From the NCBI RefSeq assembly GCF_022664465.1, contig NZ_JAKREV010000006.1, positions 62,001 to 126,000 of the forward strand: 64,000 nt of DNA, read 5' to 3'. The translations under genes and the position numbers were made by a program. Positions within the stretch are counted from its first letter, which is position 1, and every line of letters starts with the position of its first letter. Positions 8,423-17,296 of this stretch are shown here, piece after piece. Source of the DNA: Sphingomonas hankookensis. GTDB lineage: Bacteria; Pseudomonadota; Alphaproteobacteria; Sphingomonadales; Sphingomonadaceae. Below the pieces are notes generated by a model, which made no database searches, had not been told where the DNA came from, and worked only from the letters and a program-made list of their open reading frames with translations.

Positions 8423-8767
8423 TCAGCCGTCGTAGTCGCCGCCAACATTCTGGTTGCGCGGCGGCGCGGCGGCGGTGAGGCGCAGCGCCTCTGCCGATGC
8501 GGCCAGCGAGCCCAGCTCGTCCGGAGCTTCCTCGTCGTCGATCTGCACCTTCTGCATCGAACCGATCACCGCCTCGCGCAGATGCTCGGGCGTGATGTTC
8601 TCCTCGGCGATTTCGCGCAGCGCCACGACCGGGTTCTTGTCGCGGTCGCGATCGAGGGTCAGTTCGGCACCGCCCGAAATCTGGCGGGCGCGCTGGGCGG
8701 CCATCAACACCAGGTCGAAACGGTTGGGGATCTTGTCGACGCAATCCTCGACGGTGACGCGCGCCAT
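8423..8767 (-). CDS. rpoZ: RNA polymerase omega subunit
   Basis: [20 protein letters not shown] is the diagnostic omega N-terminus, followed by [12 protein letters not shown] and [14 protein letters not shown]. The protein helps assemble beta-prime and, in many bacteria, forms part of a ppGpp site. At 114 aa it has an acidic, Ala-rich alphaproteobacterial tail. The start at 8767 is set by the conserved MARVT and by AAGGAAGG eight bases upstream; a 29-residue longer frame is not likely. Monocistronic, with its own terminator. Confidence 0.96.
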   Translation of the reverse strand: MARVTVEDCVDKIPNRFDLVLMAAQRARQISGGAELTLDRDRDKNPVVALREIAEENITPEHLREAVIGSMQKVQIDDEEAPDELGSLAASAEALRLTAAAPPRNQNVGGDYDG

Positions 8768-8893
8768 GAAACGCCTTCCTTGCAAAAACGGAGGGTATCG
8801 GAAAGCCGGGTGCCTACCGGGCGATGCGCGCAAAGTCAATGAAACTCGGTCCACCCACGGCCGTTACGCTCAGGCAACGGATCAGGAGAGGGC

Positions 8894-10042
8894 ATGGCCG
8901 ACCAGATGGAACCGACCTTTGCCGTCGCCGGCAACCAGTTGACGCTGTTGACCGAGGGGCCGGCGCGCCTCGACGCGCTGCTGGCATTGATCGCAGGCGC
9001 GCGGCGTTCGCTGCGGTTCCTGTTCTATATCTGGGGAGAGGATCGGGCGGGCACGCAGGTGCGCGACGCGCTGGTTGCGGCGGCCCGGCGGGGCGTGCGC
9101 GTGTCGCTGATCGTCGACGGGCTGGGCGCGGAGGCGGCGGCCAGCCGCGGGTTCTTCGGCCCGCTGCGCGAGGCGGGCGGTGAGGTATGCGTGTTCGTGC
9201 CGCGGATCGGTCGGCGCTATTTGCTGCGCAACCACCAGAAGCTGGCACTGGCCGACGAAGCCCGGGTGATCGTCGGCGGCTTCAATATCGAGGATGCCTA
9301 TTTCGGCACCGTCGCCGATCAGGCGTGGCGCGATCTGGGGCTGTTGGTCGACGGGCCGGCGGCGGGGCGGCTGGCGGGCTATTTCGATGCGTTGAAGGCA
9401 TGGACCGCGCTGCCCGGCGCGCCTTTACGCAAATTGTCGCGGCTGCTGCGCGAATGGAGCGAAGAGAGCGGGCCGATCCGCTGGCTGCTGGGTGGTCCGT
9501 CGCGGCGGCTGTCGCCATGGGCGCGGACGCTCAAGCACGAAATCCGCCACAGCGAGCGGATCGACATGATCGCCGCCTATTTCGCGCCCGGCCCGCTGAT
9601 GATGCGGCGGCTGGACCAGGCGGCGAAGCGCACCCGCCTGCGCATCGTCCTGCCCGCCAAGACCGACCATGCCATCGCTCTGCTCGCGGCGCGCTTCACC
9701 TATCGCAACCTGCTGCGCCACCGTATCGAGCTGTACGAATATCGCCCGACCAAGCTGCATACCAAATTGTTCGTCACCGACGATGCAGTCCATATCGGGT
9801 CGGCGAATTTCGACGTGCGTTCGATGTTCCTCAACATGGAGCTGATGCTGCGGATCGAGGACCCTGCGTTCGCAGCGCATATGCGCGCCTATATGGACGG
9901 CGAGATCGCGCAAGGGCGGCGGGTGACGCGCGACCTGCACCGCGAACGCTCGGGCTGGTGGGCGCGGGTGAAGCAGGCCGGTGCCTATTTCGTCATGTCG
10001 GTGCTCGATCCCGAGATCACCGTCTGGCTCAACAAGGATTAG
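8894..10042 (+). CDS. Phospholipase D-superfamily phosphatidyltransferase (cardiolipin synthase-like)
   Basis: Two HKD motifs are complete: NHQKLALAD (H114, K116, D121) and LHTKLFVTD (H289, K291, D296), each followed by the G-G/S-x-N-F/I element (VGGFNI, IGSANFD). Length 382 aa suits bacterial ClsB/ClsC-like enzymes lacking N-terminal TM segments. It likely makes cardiolipin or another transphosphatidylation product at the inner membrane. Ribosome site AGGAGAGG precedes ATG 8894. Divergent from rpoZ. The exact lipid substrate is inferred only from the family. Confidence 0.85.
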   Translation: MADQMEPTFAVAGNQLTLLTEGPARLDALLALIAGARRSLRFLFYIWGEDRAGTQVRDALVAAARRGVRVSLIVDGLGAEAAASRGFFGPLREAGGEVCVFVPRIGRRYLLRNHQKLALADEARVIVGGFNIEDAYFGTVADQAWRDLGLLVDGPAAGRLAGYFDALKAWTALPGAPLRKLSRLLREWSEESGPIRWLLGGPSRRLSPWARTLKHEIRHSERIDMIAAYFAPGPLMMRRLDQAAKRTRLRIVLPAKTDHAIALLAARFTYRNLLRHRIELYEYRPTKLHTKLFVTDDAVHIGSANFDVRSMFLNMELMLRIEDPAFAAHMRAYMDGEIAQGRRVTRDLHRERSGWWARVKQAGAYFVMSVLDPEITVWLNKD

Positions 10043-10084
10043 TCCCCCTTGAGTGGCGGCGGCGGCTGGTCCATCGCAGATGAT

Positions 10085-10429
10085 ATGGATATTCCCGCTT
10101 TATACGCCCAGCTGATCCAGGAGATCGGCGACGGTACCGGCATGGCCGACAGCCTGTTGCACGTCCATGCCGGTATGGCGGTGCTGCTGGCGACGCGCGT
10201 GCTGACGGGATATCGTCTGTCGACACCGGTCCCGCTGGCGGTGGTGGCACTGGCCGAACTGGCCAACGAAGTCCTCGACCGGATGCATTACGGATCGTGG
10301 CGCTGGGACGACACTTCGCTAGACATCGTCAATACGATGTTCTGGCCGACGATGCTGTTCATCGGCCTGCGCCTGCGCGACCGGTTCGAACCGCGCGCCA
10401 AACCGCCGGTCGATGGGAACGCCGCCTGA
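10085..10429 (+). CDS. Small integral membrane protein, VanZ-like in size and pattern (114 aa)
   Basis: Three hydrophobic segments: HAGMAVLLATRVLTG, PVPLAVVALAELANEVLD and VNTMFWPTMLFIGLRL. The motif ELANEVLDRMHYGSWRWDD between segments 2 and 3 recurs in small uncharacterised membrane proteins of sphingomonads as far as I recall. ATG at 10085 is preferred; a TTG at 10049 would add 12 residues and almost touch the phospholipase gene stop, so the two may be cotranscribed. No enzymatic motif recognised. Confidence 0.6.
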   Translation: MDIPALYAQLIQEIGDGTGMADSLLHVHAGMAVLLATRVLTGYRLSTPVPLAVVALAELANEVLDRMHYGSWRWDDTSLDIVNTMFWPTMLFIGLRLRDRFEPRAKPPVDGNAA

Positions 10430-10463
10430 TCGCAAGGGGTTATGACGGTCGAGGAGAATTTCC

Positions 10464-10805
10464 ATGGCCGACACCCCTTCGCATCCAAAGGTCGATCCCG
10501 AGCGCGGCGCGCCGTCGAACGCCTTCGACCGGTCCAGCGGTTATTCAGGGCAGGAATTCGACCGCGATCGCGCCGCCGAACAGGCGGCAGCGGATGCGCG
10601 CCCGACCAGCCCGACCCCGCCCGACGATGGTCGTGACATCCCGCCCGAAACCGGTCGGCGCGCCTTCATTGCTGCCAATGGGGAGGTGCATGGCAGCGGT
10701 GCCGGCAATGGCGGCGGTGCGCCGGGCGAGGATTTCGACGAAGGAACCCCCGGTGCCGGTCCGGAGACGGCACAGGCCGGTGCCGCACCCGACCGACAGC
10801 GCTGA
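10464..10805 (+). CDS. Disordered hydrophilic protein, unknown (113 aa)
   Basis: Good ribosome site (GAGGAG, 8 bases before ATG). The product is rich in Asp, Pro, Gly, Ala and Arg, with no hydrophobic segment, signal peptide or Cys, so it is predicted disordered. Such small proteins are found next to envelope genes in sphingomonads, but no function is known. Probably in one unit with the two genes before it (34-base gap). Confidence 0.5.
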   Translation: MADTPSHPKVDPERGAPSNAFDRSSGYSGQEFDRDRAAEQAAADARPTSPTPPDDGRDIPPETGRRAFIAANGEVHGSGAGNGGGAPGEDFDEGTPGAGPETAQAGAAPDRQR

Positions 10806-11107
10806 TCGGAGAAACGCTGCGTTTCGTAGCGCCATCCGGACAGCGGAACGATGAATATCATGACGATGCCGAAATAAATTAACGATATTGTTGCAGTTTG
10901 ATGGCCGAAAGGCAGATATCGATCAATGTTGCTGTGTATCTCTTCAGAATAATGAGCTGCATTGATCTTTTGCTATGCGAATCTTTCGACCGTGGATGTT
11001 GCTGCTGGCGATGTAACCGGTATCAAGGGTCATTCAAACGGATCGTTAATCGTTCGGTACCTTCCGGATTAACACATCGTTAAAGCAACCTCTCCAGTGC
11101 ATATCAT
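10806..11107. other. AT-rich intergenic region before the Tad genes
   Basis: About 300 bases, markedly less GC-rich than neighbours, without a credible gene (a 61-codon frame at 10898 is Cys/Arg-rich with no ribosome site). It contains several TTAA elements near its right end, including a full CtrA-type site at 11069-11083, and is presumably the promoter region for the Tad genes. Confidence 0.6.
11069..11083 (+). promoter_or_regulatory. CtrA-type binding site upstream of the Tad pilus genes
   Basis: Exact TTAA-N7-TTAA (TTAACACATCGTTAA), the full consensus of the alphaproteobacterial cell-cycle regulator CtrA, 25 bases before the ATG at 11108. In Caulobacter CtrA controls pilA and flagellar genes, so a site before pilus-assembly genes fits. 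Binding not tested. Confidence 0.6.
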
Positions 11108-11653
11108 ATGCAATGGCATCGATCCTCCCTGCCCACGCGTCGCGATGGCGTAATCGCAATCCATCGCAGAGGCGCAGCGACGATCGAGTTCGCTATCTGT
11201 GCCGCGGCGTTCTTCGCACTGCTGATCGGCATCCTGCAGATCGCGATCGTCTTCTTCGTACAGGAAAGCGTACAGACGGCCGCTGAAACGGTGGCGCGCA
11301 AGGTCCTGACCGGACAGATCCCCGCAGGTACGACCCAGGAACAGTTCCGGACCCAGTCGTGCGGCTACCTGCCGGCGTTCCTGAAGTGCAGCAACCTGTA
11401 TGTCGACATGCGCAAAGTCACCGATCTGGGCGACGCCGGCACGGTCAGCGGCGGCATACGGTTCGATTCGTCGGGCAGGCTGGAAAATACGACCCGGTTC
11501 GAACCGGCGGGGTCGGGCGACCTCGTCGTCCTTCGGCTCCTGTATCGCTGGCCGATGGGCATGCTGCCGCTGGGTCTCGACCTGCGCAATCAGGGGGATA
11601 GTTCGCGCACGATCGTCGGGACGATGGTGTTCAAGTCGGAGCCCTATGCATGA
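11108..11653 (+). CDS. TadE-like pseudopilin (181 aa)
   Basis: Short basic N-terminus, then RRGAATIEFAICAAAFFALLIG: the TadE motif with a Glu at the fifth position after the processing site region and one TM helix. The rest is periplasmic and carries two Cys (QSCGYLP, LKCSNLY) that could form a disulfide. TadE-type pseudopilins are processed by the TadV/CpaA-type peptidase and form the base of Flp pili. It overlaps the next Tad gene by 4 bases. The ATPase, secretin and Flp genes are not in this window, so the operon is a satellite tad set. Confidence 0.8.
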   Translation: MQWHRSSLPTRRDGVIAIHRRGAATIEFAICAAAFFALLIGILQIAIVFFVQESVQTAAETVARKVLTGQIPAGTTQEQFRTQSCGYLPAFLKCSNLYVDMRKVTDLGDAGTVSGGIRFDSSGRLENTTRFEPAGSGDLVVLRLLYRWPMGMLPLGLDLRNQGDSSRTIVGTMVFKSEPYA

Positions 11654-12186
11654 TGCCGCGCCGGTTGCTCGACCTGCTGCGCGAGACGCGCGGCACCGCG
11701 CTCATCGAATTCGCCATCGTGCTGCCGGTGCTGCTCATCCTGTTCGTCGGCGGTTATCAGTTGAGCGATGCGATCGCGTGCAAGCGCAAGGTGACGATCA
11801 TGACCCGCGCGGTCGGCGACATCACGTCGCAGAACCGGACGGTCAGTACCGACGACGTTGATGCGCTGCTCCGGGCGTCGACCAGCATCATCGCCCCCTA
11901 TGCCCCCGACAAGGCGCGATTGCGCGTGACGCAGATCACGGTCGAAAGCAGCGGAGCGGTGTTCCAGGTGAACTGGAGCAGGGGTCATAACGCGACGGCG
12001 TTGCCGGTCGGGCGCTACTATGCGTCGGCGCTGCCCGCTGCCTATCGCCAGCCCAACATGGTCTTCATCTTCGCGCAGTCGGCATATCCGTACGATTCGA
12101 TGCTGACGCAATATTTCGACTCGATCACCTTCGCCGACGACATCTGGCTGCTGCCGCGCAAGTCGTCCACCATCACCCTGACCTGA
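11650..12186 (+). CDS. Second TadE/TadG-like pseudopilin (178 aa)
   Basis: Starts within the preceding stop (ATGATG). RETRGTALIEFAIVLPVLLILF has the same G-x-x-x-I-E-F processing/TM motif as its neighbour. The periplasmic part includes FQVNWSRGHNA and YFDSITFADDIWLLPRKS. Two different TadE-like proteins followed by a larger TadG-like one is the usual E-F-G order, so this is functionally TadF-like. Located in the inner membrane with the bulk in the periplasm. Confidence 0.78.
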   Translation: MMPRRLLDLLRETRGTALIEFAIVLPVLLILFVGGYQLSDAIACKRKVTIMTRAVGDITSQNRTVSTDDVDALLRASTSIIAPYAPDKARLRVTQITVESSGAVFQVNWSRGHNATALPVGRYYASALPAAYRQPNMVFIFAQSAYPYDSMLTQYFDSITFADDIWLLPRKSSTITLT

Positions 12187-12189
12187 GTT

Positions 12190-13530
12190 GTGATCATGCC
12201 TATGTCGGCCCGGTCATCCGCGTTCCGCCGGGATCGGCGCGGCAATGTCATGATGATCTTCGGCTTGTCGCTGATGCCGATCACCTTCGCGACCGGGATG
12301 GCGATCGATTACGGCACCGCGATGCGGCTGCAGACCGAATTGAACGCGGCGGCCGATGCGGCGGCGCTGGCCGCGACCAGCGCTACCATGATGGACAAGC
12401 CGCTGGAGGCGGCAAAGACGCAGGCGCGGATCATGTTCGAGGCGCAGGCGAGAAGCCTGCCCGGGATCGTCCCGATGAACTTCGCCGACCCGGCACAGTT
12501 TCAGGCGACGGTGACCGAAACGACCACGGCGGCCGATGGCTTCGTCCGGACCGCGACCGTCACCTATCGAGGCGAATCGATTAACAGCTTCGCCGGCATC
12601 CTGGGTACGCGCACGCTGACCATAAGAGGCACCGCCACTGCGCAGGCCAGCATCGCGCCCGACACCGATTTCTATGTGATGCTCGACGCGTCGTCGTCGA
12701 TGGCGTTGCCCACGACCACCGCCGGCATCGATTTCCTGAAGGCCAAGACGGTGCGCAGCGGCAACCCCAGCGGCTGTGCCTTCGCCTGTCATCAGACGAA
12801 CCCGGACAACCCCAACATCCGCGACGGTAGCGGCAAGATCATCGACTATTACGCCTTCGCCCATAACAATGGGATCGAACTGCGCATCGACGCCGGCAAG
12901 CATGCGATCCGCGACATGGTGGCGAATGCGGGGCGGGAATCGTCGGCGAACGGCGCCGCCTATCGCTTCTACCTCGCCACGTTCGACCGGGCGGTGAACT
13001 ATCGCGAACTGACCGGTTCCACGCCGTCGAGCGACCTGAATTTCGTGGCGGCAAAGGCGGCGACCGCCGAAACCATCGCGGTCGAGATGCACGCCAAGCT
13101 CTACGATCGCCAGACCGAGCATGCCGGATCGCTCGCAAAGCTGAACAGCGCGATCACCGACAATCCGGGCAATGGCCGCCGCGTGGCAGGCGACCGGCCG
13201 AAGGCGGTGCTGTTCCTGATCACCGACGGCATGCGCGACGAAGAAATCAACGGCCGCCAGCTCGGCCCGATGACCGCCGACCAATGCGACGCGATCAAGG
13301 GCCGCGGGGTGCGGATCGCGGTACTCTACACCACCTATACCCCCGAATCGGTCAACTACGATCCGTGGTCGGTCAACAATGTCGTGCCGCGCCTGCCCGA
13401 AATCGCCCCGGCACTACGCCGCTGCGCGTCGGACGATCTGTTCTTCGAAGTGTCGACCGACGGCAACATCTCGCAGGCGCTGAACACGCTGTTCCAGAAG
13501 ACGATCCAGACGTCGCGCCTGACGCGGTAG
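12190..13530 (+). CDS. TadG-like protein with von Willebrand A domain (446 aa)
   Basis: N-terminus RRDRRGNVMMIFGLSLMPIT is a TadG TM motif followed by DYGTAMRLQTELNAAADAAALAA. The vWA domain begins at about residue 155 with DTDFYVMLDASSSM, a MIDAS-type D-x-S-x-S site, and continues to VLFLITDGMRDEE. A loop holds C196-A-F-A-C200-H201. TadG anchors the pilus base and in some species acts in surface sensing or adhesion. GTG at 12190 and ATG at 12196 or 12202 are all possible starts. A GGGCGG/CCGCCC hairpin follows the stop at 13533-13550. Confidence 0.82.
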   Translation: MIMPMSARSSAFRRDRRGNVMMIFGLSLMPITFATGMAIDYGTAMRLQTELNAAADAAALAATSATMMDKPLEAAKTQARIMFEAQARSLPGIVPMNFADPAQFQATVTETTTAADGFVRTATVTYRGESINSFAGILGTRTLTIRGTATAQASIAPDTDFYVMLDASSSMALPTTTAGIDFLKAKTVRSGNPSGCAFACHQTNPDNPNIRDGSGKIIDYYAFAHNNGIELRIDAGKHAIRDMVANAGRESSANGAAYRFYLATFDRAVNYRELTGSTPSSDLNFVAAKAATAETIAVEMHAKLYDRQTEHAGSLAKLNSAITDNPGNGRRVAGDRPKAVLFLITDGMRDEEINGRQLGPMTADQCDAIKGRGVRIAVLYTTYTPESVNYDPWSVNNVVPRLPEIAPALRRCASDDLFFEVSTDGNISQALNTLFQKTIQTSRLTR

Positions 13531-13560
13531 GAGGGCGGGGGCAGCCGCCCTTGCCGGAAT

Positions 13561-13654
13561 CGTCATCCCGCGCAGGCGGCGATCCATGAACGCTGACGTT
13601 CCAGCAAGAGACGCTACGACACGTCTATGGATTCCCGCCTGCGCGGGAATGACG
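13561..13654. repeat. Paired palindromic extragenic repeat (type cgtcat-cccgc)
   Basis: Two inverted copies of a unit with core CCGCCTGCGCGGGAATGAC lie at 13561-13587 and 13626-13654, able to fold into one long stem with a 40-base loop. It separates the Tad operon from the convergent thioredoxin gene. Confidence 0.8.
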
Positions 13655-13664
13655 AAGGGGAGGC

Positions 13665-14255
13665 CTACGCCTTCGCCTCGGCGATCAGCTTCGCCGCTTC
13701 CGCACCGGCCCAGTCCATGCCGCCGGTCACCCGCCACACTTCCTTGCCGCCGGCATCGTAGAGGATCGTCGTCGGCAGGCTGACCCCCAGCCCGGTCGAG
13801 AATTGCAGCTCGGGATCGCGATAGCCTTTAAGGTTCGCGAGCTTTCGCTCGGTCAGGAACGGCTGCACCTTGGCCGGTTCCATGTCCTGCGACACGGTCA
13901 GCAGGTGCAGCGCCGCCCCTTCGCGGGCGGCGAGCGCATCGAGCGTCGGCATTTCGCGCACGCACGGGGCGCACCATGTCGCCCACAGATTGACCAACAC
14001 CGGCTTGCCCCGGAAATCGGCCAGCGTCACCGGCTTGCCCGCGCCGTCCTGAAACCGATAGGTCGGCATCGCCTCGCCCTTGTGGCTGCGATCGACCTTC
14101 GCTGCGGCTTCGGGGGTGGCGGCGTTGTCGGGTGCGGCGACATCGGGAACGGTGCCGTCCCCTTCCGCAGCCGCTTGCTCCGGCGCGGCGGCTCGCTTAT
14201 CGCAAGCGCCGACGAACAGGCTCAGTCCAAGGAGAAGCGCGATTACCGGGCGCAT
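13665..14255 (-). CDS. TlpA/ResA-like thioredoxin lipoprotein (196 aa)
   Basis: Signal peptide [18 protein letters not shown] with a lipobox Cys (C18), an Ala/Pro-rich linker (20-60), then a thioredoxin fold with redox motif WATWCAPC (C95, C98) and the cis-Pro in [11 protein letters not shown]. This family keeps apo-cytochrome c or other envelope thiols reduced, or regenerates other thiol enzymes. It faces the periplasm. The start at 14255 is chosen because the signal peptide begins there; upstream extension runs into argH. Its start codon overlaps that of the divergent argH. Confidence 0.85.
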   Translation of the reverse strand: MRPVIALLLGLSLFVGACDKRAAAPEQAAAEGDGTVPDVAAPDNAATPEAAAKVDRSHKGEAMPTYRFQDGAGKPVTLADFRGKPVLVNLWATWCAPCVREMPTLDALAAREGAALHLLTVSQDMEPAKVQPFLTERKLANLKGYRDPELQFSTGLGVSLPTTILYDAGGKEVWRVTGGMDWAGAEAAKLIAEAKA

Positions 14256-15636
14256 GGAAAGCTCCAACAGCATGTGGGGCGGGCGCTTCGCCGAAGGCCC
14301 GTCGGCGGTGATGCGTGAGATAAACGCCTCGATCCCCTTCGACAAGCGGATGTGGCGACAGGATATCGCCGGGTCCAAAGCGCACGCAACGATGCTGGGC
14401 GCGCAGGGAATCGTCGACGAGGCGGACGTGGCGAAGATCCTTGAGGGACTCGATGCGGTCGCGGCGGACTATGCCGAACAGGGCGTCCCCGACGACCTGA
14501 CGCTCGAGGACATCCATATGCTGACCGAGGCGCGGCTGGCCGATAAGATCGGTCCCGTCGCCGGGCGGCTGCACACCGCCCGCTCGCGCAACGATCAGGT
14601 CGCGACCGATTTCCGGCTGTGGACCCGCGACGCGATCGACGCGGTCGACGCCGCGCTCGGCCAGTTGCAGGCGGCGTTGCTGGTGCGTGCCGAGGAACAT
14701 GCCGCGACGGTCATGCCCGGCTTTACGCACCTGCAGGTCGCGCAGCCGGTGACGCTCGGCCATCACCTGATGGCGTACCACACCATGGTCGCGCGCGATC
14801 GCGGGCGGTTCGCCGATGCCCGCGCACGGCTGAACTACAATCCGCTCGGCTCGGCGGCACTGGCCGGCACCGGCTTCCCGCTCGATCGCCATGCGACGGC
14901 AGCGGCGTTGGGGTTCGACGGGCCGACGGTCAATTCGCTCGATTCGGTGTCCGACCGCGACTTCGCGATCGAATATCTGACCGCCGCCGTGCAATGCTCG
15001 CTGCACCTGTCGCGCCTCGCCGAGGAGTTCGTGATCTGGGCGTCGCAGATGTTCGGCTTCGTCAGCTTGAGCGACCAATGGTCGACCGGCAGCTCGATCA
15101 TGCCGCAGAAGCGCAACCCCGACGCGGCCGAACTGGTGCGCGGGCATAGCGGGCGGATCATGGGCTGCATGACGTCGCTGATGGTGACGATGAAGGGCCT
15201 GCCGCTCGCCTATTCGAAGGATATGCAGGACGACAAGCCGCCGGTGTTCGAGGCGACCGACCTGCTGGCGCTTTCGATCGCGGCGATGACCGGCATGATC
15301 GAAAGCGCGACCTTCCGCCCCAAACGCATGCGCGCTGCGGCCGAAACCGGCTTTTCGACCGCGACCGACCTTGCCGACTGGCTGGTTCGCGAAGCGGGCG
15401 TACCGTTCCGTGAAGCGCACCACATCACCGGCCGCGCGGTCAAGCTGGCCGAGGAGAAGGGCTGCCGGTTGGACGGGCTGACCCTCGACGACCTGACCGG
15501 CATCGACGACCGCATCCATGGCGGCATCTTCGACGTGCTGAGCGTCGACGCCTCGGTCGCAAGCCGCCGGAGCTTCGGCGGCACCGCGCCCGAACGCGTG
15601 CGCGAAGCGATCGCCGCCGCGCGGGGGCAGGCATGA
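14254..15636 (+). CDS. argH: Argininosuccinate lyase
   Basis: Final step of arginine synthesis: argininosuccinate to arginine and fumarate, cytosolic tetramer. [13 protein letters not shown] at the N-terminus, [13 protein letters not shown], and the fumarase-superfamily signature [12 protein letters not shown] (about residues 279-290) are all present. 460 aa, as usual for the family. The ATG at 14254 overlaps the divergent thioredoxin gene start; ATG 14272 (MWGGRF) is an alternative. The gene overlaps a small lipoprotein gene, and lysA follows, giving a small amino-acid synthesis cluster. Confidence 0.95.
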   Translation: MESSNSMWGGRFAEGPSAVMREINASIPFDKRMWRQDIAGSKAHATMLGAQGIVDEADVAKILEGLDAVAADYAEQGVPDDLTLEDIHMLTEARLADKIGPVAGRLHTARSRNDQVATDFRLWTRDAIDAVDAALGQLQAALLVRAEEHAATVMPGFTHLQVAQPVTLGHHLMAYHTMVARDRGRFADARARLNYNPLGSAALAGTGFPLDRHATAAALGFDGPTVNSLDSVSDRDFAIEYLTAAVQCSLHLSRLAEEFVIWASQMFGFVSLSDQWSTGSSIMPQKRNPDAAELVRGHSGRIMGCMTSLMVTMKGLPLAYSKDMQDDKPPVFEATDLLALSIAAMTGMIESATFRPKRMRAAAETGFSTATDLADWLVREAGVPFREAHHITGRAVKLAEEKGCRLDGLTLDDLTGIDDRIHGGIFDVLSVDASVASRRSFGGTAPERVREAIAAARGQA

Positions 15637-15872
15637 TGCGCGGCGTCGCCTTGATGGCGATCGCGCTGGTGCTTGCCGGCTGCGGCCAGCGCCGCGACCT
15701 GCACCCGCGCGAGAATGCGTCGCTGCCCCCTGCGCCCTATGGCGCGACCGCGACGCCGACGCCCGCCGAATTGCTCGATCCGACGACGCAGCAACGCCCG
15801 TCACGCAGCGACGAACTGCTGACCGAATCGAAGGCGCGCGGCGACGACCCGTTCGCCCTGCCGCCGCGCTGA
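15633..15872 (+). CDS. Small lipoprotein between argH and lysA (LptM/YifL-like, 79 aa)
   Basis: [19 protein letters not shown] is a lipoprotein signal with lipobox LAGC (Cys at 17), followed by a short Pro-rich tail. LptM/YifL-type lipoproteins are tiny, begin GCGQ after cleavage and, in E. coli, assist disulfide maturation of LptD. Start overlaps the argH stop (ATGATG). The same gene lies between argH and lysA in many alphaproteobacteria as I recall it. LptM function here is inferred from lipobox pattern and size only. Confidence 0.7.
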   Translation: MMRGVALMAIALVLAGCGQRRDLHPRENASLPPAPYGATATPTPAELLDPTTQQRPSRSDELLTESKARGDDPFALPPR

Positions 15873-15885
15873 TTGCCTGGGTGCT

Positions 15886-15982
15886 CGTCACCCCCCGCGG
15901 AGGCGGGGGTCCATAAACGCCGATGTCGCGATAGAGTCGCCAAAGCCTGCGTCTATGGATTCCCGCCTTCGCGGGAATGACG
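15886..15982. repeat. Paired palindromic extragenic repeat
   Basis: Inverted units CGTCACCCCCCGCGGAGGCG (start) and TTCCCGCCTTCGCGGGAATG (end) flank a 40-base spacer; same family as the element at 13561. Sits between the lipoprotein gene and lysA and can form a long hairpin in the transcript. Confidence 0.78.
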
Positions 15983-16030
15983 GGCCGGGACCCATTCTCA
16001 ACCCGCCCGTGTCGTTCTAGAGGCTCGCTC

Positions 16031-17296
16031 ATGGACAACTTCACCCTCCGCGACGGCACGCTCCATGCCGAGGACGTCAGCCTGCCAGCGATTGCGCAAG
16101 CCGTCGGCACGCCGGTCTATGTCTATTCGACCGCGACGCTCGAACGGCATGTGCAGGTGTTCCGCGACGCCGTCGCCGGGCTGGGCAAGGGCGAGCCGCT
16201 GGTCGCCTTTGCGGTAAAGGCCAATCCGAACAAGGCGGTGCTAGCGACGCTGGCCCGCGCCGGCATGGGTGCCGACGTCGTGTCGGGCGGCGAACTCTAC
16301 CGCGCGCTCGACGCCGGCATGGACCCGGACAAGATCGTCTTTTCGGGCGTCGGCAAGACCGCCGACGAAATGGCGCAGGGGCTGAACGCCGGCATCGGCC
16401 AGTTCAACATCGAATCCGAACCCGAACTCGACATGCTCTCCGCTGTGGCTTGCTCGCTCGGCAAGGTCGCGCACATCGCGATCCGGGTGAACCCCGACGT
16501 GGTCGCCGGTACCCATGCGAAGATTTCGACCGGGGGCAAGGAAAACAAGTTCGGCATCGATTACCACGCCGCCCCCGCCGCCTATGCCCATGCAGCCTCA
16601 TTGCCGGGGATCAAGGTGCGCGGCGTCGCGGTGCATATCGGCAGCCAGCTGACCGACCTTTTGCCGCTGGAGGCCGCGTTCGGCCGGGTCGGCGCGCTGA
16701 TCACCGAGCTACGTGCCGCTGGCCATGACATCACCCATGCCGATCTCGGCGGCGGGCTGGGTGTCCCCTACGACCCCGCCAAGCCGCTGCCGCCGTCACC
16801 CGCCGCCTATGGCGAAATGGTCGCCCGCGCGACGGCAGGCTGGAACACGCGGCTGATGTTCGAGCCCGGCCGGCTGATCGTCGCCAATGCCGGCGTGCTG
16901 GTGTCGCGGGTGATCCGCGTGAAGCAGGGCGCGACCGCGCCGTTCGTCGTCGTCGATGCGGCGATGAACGACCTGCTCCGTCCCAGCCTCTACGACGCCT
17001 ATCACGACATCCGCGCCGTCGTGCCGACCGGCGAGCGCGCCGTGACCAACATCGTCGGTCCGGTCTGCGAGACCGGCGACACCTTTGCGCTCGGCCGTGA
17101 GATGGACGTGGTCGCCGCCGACGATCTGGTCGCGTTCATGACCGCCGGAGCGTATGGCGCGACCATGGCCTCCACCTACAACTCGCGCGCGCTGGTGCCC
17201 GAGGTGCTGGTGTCGGGAGATCAATTCGCGGTCGTCCGCGAACGTCCGCCGATCGAGGCACTGGCGCAGGCCGATCGTCTGCCGCCCTGGCTGTGA
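16031..17296 (+). CDS. lysA: Diaminopimelate decarboxylase
   Basis: PLP enzyme converting meso-diaminopimelate to lysine and CO2, the last lysine step. The PLP lysine is in FAVKANPNKAVL (K63). HIGSQLTD, GGGLGVPYD, MFEPGRLIV and the catalytic Cys in CETGDTF (C346) follow in family order; YGATMASTYNSR is near the C-terminus. 421 aa is the usual size. ATG 16031 is chosen because MDNFTLRDGTLHAEDV matches alphaproteobacterial LysA starts; the upstream in-frame stretch is repeat DNA. It overlaps the next gene by 4 bases (GTGA). Confidence 0.95.
   Translation: MDNFTLRDGTLHAEDVSLPAIAQAVGTPVYVYSTATLERHVQVFRDAVAGLGKGEPLVAFAVKANPNKAVLATLARAGMGADVVSGGELYRALDAGMDPDKIVFSGVGKTADEMAQGLNAGIGQFNIESEPELDMLSAVACSLGKVAHIAIRVNPDVVAGTHAKISTGGKENKFGIDYHAAPAAYAHAASLPGIKVRGVAVHIGSQLTDLLPLEAAFGRVGALITELRAAGHDITHADLGGGLGVPYDPAKPLPPSPAAYGEMVARATAGWNTRLMFEPGRLIVANAGVLVSRVIRVKQGATAPFVVVDAAMNDLLRPSLYDAYHDIRAVVPTGERAVTNIVGPVCETGDTFALGREMDVVAADDLVAFMTAGAYGATMASTYNSRALVPEVLVSGDQFAVVRERPPIEALAQADRLPPWL

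Noticed and set aside
10898..11083. 61-codon frame in the AT-rich gap before the Tad genes
   Set aside because: Cys/Arg-rich product with no ribosome site; the region carries TTAA regulatory elements instead.
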